This document shows, piece after piece, positions 53,015 to 59,131 of a DNA stretch of 64,000 nt. Each line of letters starts with the position of its first letter. The first letter of the stretch is position 1. Both the position numbers and the translations under genes were made by a program. The notes below the pieces were generated by a model. That model was not told the origin of the DNA. It searched no databases and worked only from the letters and a program-made list of their open reading frames with translations. Source of the DNA: an uncultured Oscillospiraceae bacterium (GTDB lineage Bacteria > Bacillota > Clostridia > Oscillospirales > Ruminococcaceae); NCBI GenBank assembly GCA_949745795.1, contig CATKAZ010000114.1:1-64000 (forward strand). The letters are read 5' to 3'.

Positions 53015-55414
53015 ATGGCTCTGATAAATACAAAAAAGCTTCTGAATAAATTAAAAACGAGAATATGGTTCAGCATGTATTACGGCAGATATCAGAAGTC
53101 AAAAATAAACGACAAAATGGTATTCATCGAATCAAGAAGCGGAAGTGACCTTGCCGGAAACATTCTTTATATTACAAAAGAGCTTTCCCAAAATTCAGAA
53201 TATAAACATTTAAAATTATACATGTCAGCTAAACCGTTTAAAACTAACGATGTAAAGGCAATGCTGAAACAGTATAATATAAACGGCATAAAGCTTTTGC
53301 GTGCTGAATCATTAAAATATTATAAATATCTTTCCAAGTCAAAGTATCTTGTAAATGACACTTCCTTTCCCAGACGTTTTATAAAAAAAGACGGACAGGT
53401 AATTTTAAATACTTGGCACGGAACACCTCTAAAAAATATGGGACGAGATGTTGAAAACGAAGTTTATAACATGGGAAATGTTATGAGAAACCTCATTTTC
53501 AGCGACTATTTGGTTTTCCCAAATGAATACATGAAGGAAAAAATGGTCAGCGCTTACATGCTCAAAAACCTAAGTAAGGCTACCATTTTAAATGAAGGAT
53601 ACCCTAGAAATTCTGTATTTTTTAATAATGAAAGACGTTCTGAACTAAGAAAAGAATTTAATGTTGATGATAAAGATATAATCGTATATATGCCTACATG
53701 GAGAGGTCAAGTCAATAATTTTGATACTGAACGTGTTATATATGAAACAACCCGCTTTTTGGAGGATATGGACTGCCGACTTAAAGATAATCAGCTGATG
53801 TACGTAAAATATCATCCTCTTATGAAGCTGGAATTTGAAGATAACGCATACAAACATATCAAGGCTTTTCCGGCAGGGTACGAGTATTATGAGATACTGA
53901 ATATGGCAGATACTCTTATTACCGATTATTCAAGCGTATTTTATGATTTTGCAAATTCCCGTAAGAAAATAATTCTCTATACCTATGATAAAGAAGAATA
54001 CTTCCGTGACAGAGGCGTTTACGTTTCATTAGATGAATTTCCTTTTCCTCAGGCCGCAACAATCGATGAGCTTATCGAAGCTATAAATAATCCTAAAGAT
54101 TACGATGATTCGGAATTTATAAAAAAATACTGTACTTATGACAGTCCGGACGCAGTTAAAAGAATATGTCAGAGAGTCTTTCTCGGAAAACCGGTAACAA
54201 ATGAAGAAAAACTTATTCCTAACGGTAAAAAGAACGTTCTCATTTATGCCGGTGATTTAAATAAGAACGGTATTACTACTGCTCTTTTATCTGTTCTGGA
54301 TAATATTGACTTAGATAGATATAATTACTATATATCATTTCGTGAAAAAAATTTACGTGCAGATCCTTACAGAACTTCTGTTCTTCCGGAAAATGTCGGT
54401 ATAATTCCAATAAGCAGCGATATTTCCTTTGACTTCAAAACGGCTCATGCATATAATCGTTTTGCACAGCATGGCAAAGAGAAAGAAAAATATAAAAGGA
54501 TTCTTTCTCAGGCTTATGCAAGGGAAATCAGACGTCATTTTTACGGAATAAAGTTTGAACATGTCATTCAATTCAACGGATATGAAAACCATATAATAGG
54601 TATGCTAACTCAATTTGACTCAAGAAAGACAATATTTGTCCATAATGATATGGTTCAGGAAATTAAAACCAGAAATAATCAAAATAAATATATTTTAAGA
54701 TGGGCTTATAACATTTGCGATAATGTCATTTCTGTCTCAGAAGACATAGTTGAACCTACCTGCCAAATAAGCGGCAGACGTGATAATATTAGAGTAATAA
54801 GTAATTTCCACAATCATGATTCGGTTGTCATAAAAGGAGACATGTCAGTTGAATTCCAAAAGGATACTGAAATATTCTGTCCTCATCCTGACGGTGTTAA
54901 TCATATTTTAAACTCTCCCGGCATGAAATTCATTACTATCGGAAGATTCTCACCGGAAAAAGGTCACTTCAGGCTTATTGACGCTTTTGAAGCTTTCCAT
55001 AAAAATTTTCCGGAAGCAAAGCTGATAATAATAGGCGGTCTTGGAAATCTTTATGGCAAAACAGTCCAGAAAGTAAAAATGACCGACTGCTGGGAACATA
55101 TTGTCTTGATTAAATCTATGAAGAATCCTATGCCTATTCTTAAAAAATGCGATCTCTTCATACTTTCATCAATTTATGAAGGCTTGGGACTTGTTATGCT
55201 TGAAGCGGATTCATTAGGCATACCCGTATTTTCCACAGACGTTCATGGTCCAAGCAACTTTCTTAAACAGTATGGCGGATATCTTGTAGAAGACAGTACA
55301 GAAGGAATTTTACAGGGCATGTATGATTTTGCCGACGGTAAAGTTAAACCGATGAATATTGATTATATAAAAAGAAACGCAGAAATAAGAAAAGAACTGG
55401 AAGAAATATTATAA
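53015..55414 (+). CDS. CDP-glycerol glycerophosphotransferase fused to a GT4 glycosyltransferase
   Basis: A 799-residue cytoplasmic or membrane-associated protein with two halves. Residues 1 to about 390 are a TagB/TagF-type polymerase domain (NTWHGTPLK at 132-140, MPTWRG, ITDYSSVFYDFA around 302-313). Residues about 405-799 form a GT-B glycosyltransferase of family 4 (IGRFSPEKG at 642-650, the EX7E motif E722-E730 in YEGLGLVMLEA). It probably adds glycerol phosphate and a sugar to a wall or lipid-linked polymer. The pairing with tagD supports this; the polymer itself is unknown. Confidence 0.93.
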   Translation: MALINTKKLLNKLKTRIWFSMYYGRYQKSKINDKMVFIESRSGSDLAGNILYITKELSQNSEYKHLKLYMSAKPFKTNDVKAMLKQYNINGIKLLRAESLKYYKYLSKSKYLVNDTSFPRRFIKKDGQVILNTWHGTPLKNMGRDVENEVYNMGNVMRNLIFSDYLVFPNEYMKEKMVSAYMLKNLSKATILNEGYPRNSVFFNNERRSELRKEFNVDDKDIIVYMPTWRGQVNNFDTERVIYETTRFLEDMDCRLKDNQLMYVKYHPLMKLEFEDNAYKHIKAFPAGYEYYEILNMADTLITDYSSVFYDFANSRKKIILYTYDKEEYFRDRGVYVSLDEFPFPQAATIDELIEAINNPKDYDDSEFIKKYCTYDSPDAVKRICQRVFLGKPVTNEEKLIPNGKKNVLIYAGDLNKNGITTALLSVLDNIDLDRYNYYISFREKNLRADPYRTSVLPENVGIIPISSDISFDFKTAHAYNRFAQHGKEKEKYKRILSQAYAREIRRHFYGIKFEHVIQFNGYENHIIGMLTQFDSRKTIFVHNDMVQEIKTRNNQNKYILRWAYNICDNVISVSEDIVEPTCQISGRRDNIRVISNFHNHDSVVIKGDMSVEFQKDTEIFCPHPDGVNHILNSPGMKFITIGRFSPEKGHFRLIDAFEAFHKNFPEAKLIIIGGLGNLYGKTVQKVKMTDCWEHIVLIKSMKNPMPILKKCDLFILSSIYEGLGLVMLEADSLGIPVFSTDVHGPSNFLKQYGGYLVEDSTEGILQGMYDFADGKVKPMNIDYIKRNAEIRKELEEIL

Positions 55415-55419
55415 AAATT

Positions 55420-55447
55420 AAAGCACAGCTAAGGCTGTGCTTTTTTT
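55420..55447. terminator. Bidirectional terminator between the glycosyltransferase and endolysin genes
   Basis: Nine-bp perfect stem (55421-55429 with 55434-55442), loop TAAG, T-run on the right and A-rich left flank. It serves both convergent genes. Confidence 0.88.
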
Positions 55448-55448
55448 A

Positions 55449-55955
55449 TCACTTTTTGGTAAGCGTTCCCGAATAAGTAACTCCTTCAATAATCAAAGTT
55501 ACTGATTTGTTTTCATTTTTGCTGACTGAACCTGACAAATATCCGTCATTGTATGTACCAAGCTTATTGGGAATACCCGAAACCTCCGATACGTCAATAT
55601 GCGTACCCTTACCGTTTTTGCGTACACAATAATGACAATGACTGCCTGTACTGTTGCCTGTACTGCCCTCAATTCCTATAATATCAGTAATTTTGACCCT
55701 ATCTCCAACCTTTACCTTAATGCTTGACATATGACCATAGTAATATCCATACCCACTGGCATCATCGATAATTTTTACATACTGTCCAAACCCCTGACTG
55801 TGTTTAGAACTGTTTTCCCATCCGGCAAATTCTACTACACCGTTTACCGTACTGTGTATTTCCTTTGATTCAATACCAACCAGATCAAGACCGTCATGGC
55901 CGTTTCCTTTATACTCCTGAGTAACCTTAAAATTACCCATATACGGACTATTCAT
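55449..55955 (-). CDS. M23-family endolysin (LytM-type) of the lysis cassette
   Basis: A 168-residue zinc endopeptidase without signal peptide. Zinc ligands H20 and D24 (GHDGLDL) and H108, with H75 (YGHMSS) and H106 (GSHCHY) as catalytic histidines, match the LytM pattern. A short C-terminal segment (about 145-168) follows and may bind the wall. I prefer the ATG at 55955, with AAAGGAAAG upstream; an ATG at 55973 overlaps the holin stop (TAATG) and is possible. It would need a holin to reach peptidoglycan. Confidence 0.88.
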   Translation of the reverse strand: MNSPYMGNFKVTQEYKGNGHDGLDLVGIESKEIHSTVNGVVEFAGWENSSKHSQGFGQYVKIIDDASGYGYYYGHMSSIKVKVGDRVKITDIIGIEGSTGNSTGSHCHYCVRKNGKGTHIDVSEVSGIPNKLGTYNDGYLSGSVSKNENKSVTLIIEGVTYSGTLTKK

Positions 55956-55972
55956 ATACAACTTTCCTTTCA

Positions 55973-56152
55973 TTATTCTGTTTTATTTTTTTCATGCTGA
56001 GTACCGAAATAAAATGCTATAACCGTTGTGAAAATCATTATAAACTGTTCTTCATTGACTTTTCCAATCACGGTTAAAACTGCAAAATTTAATGTAAGTA
56101 TGATAGTTACGATACTTTTAACACTTACAAGCTTTGCAAAATATTTTTTCAT
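55973..56152 (-). CDS. Phage-type holin, 59 residues
   Basis: A short ORF found by reading the minus strand: MKKYFAKLVSVKSIVTIILT start, one hydrophobic helix (about 11-30), a short polar turn (KVNEEQF) and a second hydrophobic stretch (36-50) followed by a charged tail (QHEKNKTE). This is the usual layout of small Firmicutes phage holins of the 'SVKSIVT..FYFGTQ' type. Its ATG overlaps the upstream stop (TAATG), its stop overlaps the 55973 ATG of the next frame, and AAGGGGAG lies 4 bp upstream, so translation is coupled on both sides. Confidence 0.85.
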   Translation of the reverse strand: MKKYFAKLVSVKSIVTIILTLNFAVLTVIGKVNEEQFIMIFTTVIAFYFGTQHEKNKTE

Positions 56153-56367
56153 TACACTCCCCTTTCCAAATCGTCAATTCTGTGATTTATAACCTTAATT
56201 TGCTCATCTATAACCGGCATTCTTCTGGCAAAGTTATTATGTTCAGCCACTTTGTCTTCCAATTGCTGAAGTCGGTAATTTGTCATTTTTGAAGATACCA
56301 ATACGCCTCCAAGGGATCCGCAGAGCGTACCGATTAACGCAATTAAGGCTACTATTATATCAGTCAT
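56152..56367 (-). CDS. XhlA-like small membrane protein of the lysis cassette
   Basis: A 71-residue protein with an N-terminal membrane helix (about 4-26) and a C-terminal coiled-coil (about 30-71, 'LQQLEDKVAEHNNF', 'IDEQIKVINHRIDDLE'). Proteins of this shape lie directly upstream of the holin in many Firmicutes phage lysis modules. GGAGGG precedes the ATG, and its stop overlaps the holin start. It is the first gene of the three-gene cassette. Confidence 0.85.
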   Translation of the reverse strand: MTDIIVALIALIGTLCGSLGGVLVSSKMTNYRLQQLEDKVAEHNNFARRMPVIDEQIKVINHRIDDLERGV

Positions 56368-56391
56368 TTTACCCTCCTTTCATATCTGTTA

Positions 56392-56554
56392 GTCGCTTAT
56401 ACGCGATATTTTTAATATTATACACCTCCCACTGTAAAACAGCCATGTTTTAATTGCATATATGCGACATATTGTTGTTATATCATATCACATTTCATAT
56501 TACTTGTCAATAGTTTTTTTGCAAATATGCAAAAACTATTTGCATTAATGCAAA
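56392..56554. promoter_or_regulatory. Operator set of the lysis/repressor switch
   Basis: Four 16-bp dyads of the form TYGCW-N(4-6)-WGCRA: 56392-56407, 56453-56468, 56518-56533 and 56539-56554. The last is perfect and lies inside an 18-bp palindrome (56538-56555). Two sites sit 21 bp apart between the divergent promoters; one overlaps the repressor's -35, another lies just downstream of the lysis promoter start. This is the expected arrangement for CI-like repression and autoregulation. Confidence 0.75.
56482..56510 (-). promoter_or_regulatory. Lysis cassette promoter
   Basis: TTGACA (56505-56510) - 17 bp - TATGAT (56482-56487) on the minus strand. The predicted start near 56475 falls next to the operator at 56453-56468. 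Confidence 0.75.
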
Positions 56555-56568
56555 TTATATGGTAAAAT
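56540..56568 (+). promoter_or_regulatory. Repressor gene promoter
   Basis: TTGCAT (56540-56545) - 17 bp - TAAAAT (56563-56568), the -35 lying within the perfect operator at 56539-56554. AAAGGAACG precedes the ATG. Confidence 0.7.
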
Positions 56569-56597
56569 AATAAAAACAACAAAAGGAACGTGATTAT

Positions 56598-57248
56598 ATG
56601 ACTGTGGGAGAAAGAATAAAACAAAGGCGAAAAGAATTAAGATTAAGTGCAGACGAACTTGCAGAGAAGCTAAATAAAAACCGTGCCACTATATACCGAT
56701 ACGAAAACAATGAAATAGCAAGAATACCGGCAAAAATATTAAAACCGCTGTCAGAGATACTGCAAGTTTCTCCTGAATATCTTATGGGCTGGAAGGAAGA
56801 AAACGAAAAAAAGGGTATTGAAAAACTTATAAAAGATATTGAAAAGGACAACAATATAAAAATCCAAGACGCTATTCCATGTAGGGATTCAATACCTTTA
56901 CTTGATTGTACAGACAGTAACAAATTTATTTCAAAAGAATATTTATGTATTTCTGATTTTAGAGGAGATTTCTGCTTTAAGATTACTGATAACAGTCTTA
57001 GTAATTCTCAAATAAGCATTGGTTCTATTGTCTTTATCCAAAAAACAGATAATATTCAAAACGGAGAAATTGCTGTAATTTCCCTTAATAAAAAAATAAT
57101 TCTTAGAAAATATTTTTATTATCCACAAACAAAAAAATTAATTTTAAATCCCGATAACCCTGATTTTGAACCGATGATTTTTATCGGAGACGAAATAAAT
57201 AAAATAAATATAATTGGAAAAGCAGTAGGCTGTTTTAATAATTTATAA
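56598..57248 (+). CDS. CI-like repressor: XRE HTH plus S24/LexA-type C-terminal domain
   Basis: A 216-residue protein. Residues 1-65 are an HTH_3 domain (SADELAEKLNKNRATIYRYE). Residues about 100-216 are an S24-like domain: the Ser133 position in TDNSLSNSQISIGSIVFI aligns with the catalytic serine, and 'NGEIAVISLNKKIILRKY' with the lysine strand. Where the catalytic Lys is expected I read Arg170, with Lys171 next to it, and no Ala-Gly or Cys-Gly cleavage bond is visible at about 95-112. It may thus be a dimerising, non-cleavable repressor. It is divergent from the lysis genes and is their likely regulator. Confidence 0.9.
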   Translation: MTVGERIKQRRKELRLSADELAEKLNKNRATIYRYENNEIARIPAKILKPLSEILQVSPEYLMGWKEENEKKGIEKLIKDIEKDNNIKIQDAIPCRDSIPLLDCTDSNKFISKEYLCISDFRGDFCFKITDNSLSNSQISIGSIVFIQKTDNIQNGEIAVISLNKKIILRKYFYYPQTKKLILNPDNPDFEPMIFIGDEINKINIIGKAVGCFNNL

Positions 57249-57261
57249 TAGTGTATATAAA

Positions 57262-57300
57262 AAAGTCCAGATTCAATAATAATCTGGACTTTATTTTTTT
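57262..57300. terminator. Bidirectional terminator after the repressor gene
   Basis: Twelve-bp perfect stem (57262-57273 with 57281-57292), 7-nt loop, T-run on the right. Confidence 0.85.
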
Positions 57301-57475
57301 ATTCACTTAATAAGCTTCTCACATACTGCTGCATTTCGCTTTTAGAATTTACACTATGAGTACCGTCTATAATAGCTCTTTGCTTTTCTTCGGAAAGCGC
57401 CGAAAACTTTTCCATAGCAGGAGGATTCATAGCAAGAGCCATACCAAATCCAACAGGAATTTCACCTTTTTCCAT
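57299..57475 (-). CDS. Small conserved-looking protein downstream of the GH1 gene
   Basis: A 58-residue ORF (starts MEKGEIPVGFGMALAMN, ends QYVRSLLSE) with 'MEKFSALSEEKQRAIIDGTHSV', an amphipathic helical sequence without membrane segment. GATAAAATGG-type leader; a weak ribosome site (AGGTGAT) precedes it. It lies 46 bp after the GH1 stop on the same strand, probably co-transcribed. I recall similar short proteins in Clostridia but know no function. Confidence 0.7.
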   Translation of the reverse strand: MEKGEIPVGFGMALAMNPPAMEKFSALSEEKQRAIIDGTHSVNSKSEMQQYVRSLLSE

Positions 57476-57521
57476 TTTATCACCTCATAATTATATTCTG
57501 CGTAAAAGCGGTAAATATACA

Positions 57522-58877
57522 TTAAAGGTCTGCACCGTTTGTTTTAATAATTTCACTGTATCTGTATGCAGAATCTTTCAAAATTCTTTTTTGAGTTTTA
57601 TAATCTACATAAACTAATCCAAAACGTTCAGCATATCCGTAAGCCCATTCAAAGTTATCCATCAGCGACCAATGAAAATATCCTGCAACGTCAGTACCTT
57701 CAAGAACAGATCTTTTCAATCCCTTCAGATAACCATTTATATAATCTAATCTTTCAGTATCATGAACATGACCGTCTGCTGCAATTTCATCATGACATGA
57801 TTTTCCGTTTTCCGTAATAAATATAGGTTTTTTATATCTGTCATAAAGGAACTTAGTCCCCCAATAAAGACAGTCAGGAGTAACCGGCCATTTATATGGA
57901 GCATTTTTAAATCCACCCGGATCGCTGATTATTTTTTGAGTACCGTCACCGGCAGAAACCCTGTGTCCCCAGTAAACATTATGTCCGACAAAATCCAGCG
58001 GCTGACTTATTAACTTCATATCCGAATCGGTAATTTCAGGCATGTATTTTTCACATATTTTAAATTCACGTTCCGGGTATTTACCAAAGAAAATCGGATC
58101 ATTATACCAAACAAGACTGCCTACAGCCATGTCAGGAGTGTCAAAGCTGAACATTGAATCATAAGCCGCTTTAATATCTTCCTCATTGTCTGACGCAGGC
58201 ATATTCATATTTCCGCATGGAGCATATCCGATTTTAATGGGCTGCTTCGCATAAGCTCTTAAAGTTACAACTGCTGCGCCATGTGCCTTAAGCAGATTAT
58301 GTGCAGTGTCAAGCAGCTCAGATACAGTAAGCTTTAACCCGGGAGCAATTCTTCCCTGCTGATATCCAAGACCAAGTATTACCTGAGGTTCATTTATCGT
58401 CATAAAATATTTTACTCTGTCTGAAAAATTTTCAGCAGCTACTTTTGCATAATAACTGAACCATCTCACAATTTCGGGATTTCTCCAGCCGCCCAGCTTG
58501 TCCAGCGCAAGAGGAAGATCCCAGTGATAAAGAGTAATATATGGCTCTATTCCGTTTTTCAACAGTTCATTTATTATATTATTATAAAATTCAATTCCTT
58601 TGGGATTGACTTCTCCTATTCCCTTAGGAATGATTCTTGACCAGTTTAAAGAAAATCTGTAAGCTTTAAGTCCTATTTCCTTCATTATTGCAATATCGTC
58701 TTTCCAACGGTGATAATGATCACAGGCTATATCACCGTTGTCATTATTATTAATTCTGCCAGGTATCTGACAGAAAGTATCAAAAATGCTAAGTCCTTTA
58801 CCATCCTCGTAAGCTCCGCCTTCAATTTGGTAGGAAGCTGTTGCGGCGCCCCAAACAAAATTTTTTCCGAAATCCAT
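57522..58877 (-). CDS. bglA: GH1 beta-glucosidase
   Basis: A 451-residue family 1 beta-glycosidase without signal peptide. Acid/base E163 is in TINEPQ, nucleophile E356 in FITENGKS, with the N-terminal 'FVWGAATASYQIEGG' signature. It is about the usual length. Likely substrates are cellobiose and other beta-glucosides. No PTS genes are adjacent and the 6-phospho motif was not apparent, so a non-phosphorylated substrate is likelier. Confidence 0.95.
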   Translation of the reverse strand: MDFGKNFVWGAATASYQIEGGAYEDGKGLSIFDTFCQIPGRINNNDNGDIACDHYHRWKDDIAIMKEIGLKAYRFSLNWSRIIPKGIGEVNPKGIEFYNNIINELLKNGIEPYITLYHWDLPLALDKLGGWRNPEIVRWFSYYAKVAAENFSDRVKYFMTINEPQVILGLGYQQGRIAPGLKLTVSELLDTAHNLLKAHGAAVVTLRAYAKQPIKIGYAPCGNMNMPASDNEEDIKAAYDSMFSFDTPDMAVGSLVWYNDPIFFGKYPEREFKICEKYMPEITDSDMKLISQPLDFVGHNVYWGHRVSAGDGTQKIISDPGGFKNAPYKWPVTPDCLYWGTKFLYDRYKKPIFITENGKSCHDEIAADGHVHDTERLDYINGYLKGLKRSVLEGTDVAGYFHWSLMDNFEWAYGYAERFGLVYVDYKTQKRILKDSAYRYSEIIKTNGADL

Positions 58878-58934
58878 AAGTTACTCCTTTTTATAAAAAT
58901 TTTACAAAAATTAATATGTTCATCTGACAAATAC

Positions 58935-58963
58935 AGTATATCAGTCGGCATTTTCTTTTTCAA
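58935..58963 (-). promoter_or_regulatory. GH1 gene promoter
   Basis: TTGAAA (58958-58963) - 17 bp - TATACT (58935-58940) on the minus strand. Confidence 0.7.
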
Positions 58964-59056
58964 GAGCAAATTTTGACAACTGTATTATACAATATTGACT
59001 TTTTTACGTTTTTTAACATCGGTAAACATTACATATTAAATAACTGTAAAAAATCT

Positions 59057-59085
59057 TTGCTTTTTTAATGGAAAGATGCTATAAT
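59057..59085 (+). promoter_or_regulatory. Activase operon promoter
   Basis: TTGCTT (59057-59062) - 17 bp - TATAAT (59080-59085). Confidence 0.7.
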
Positions 59086-59131
59086 AATATACAAATGTAA
59101 TTTCTATTGGATTTCAGAAAGGAATTCAGAT

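Noticed and set aside
55449..57248. An intact or partial prophage
   Set aside because: No integrase, structural, portal or replication genes are adjacent; only lysis and repressor functions are present.
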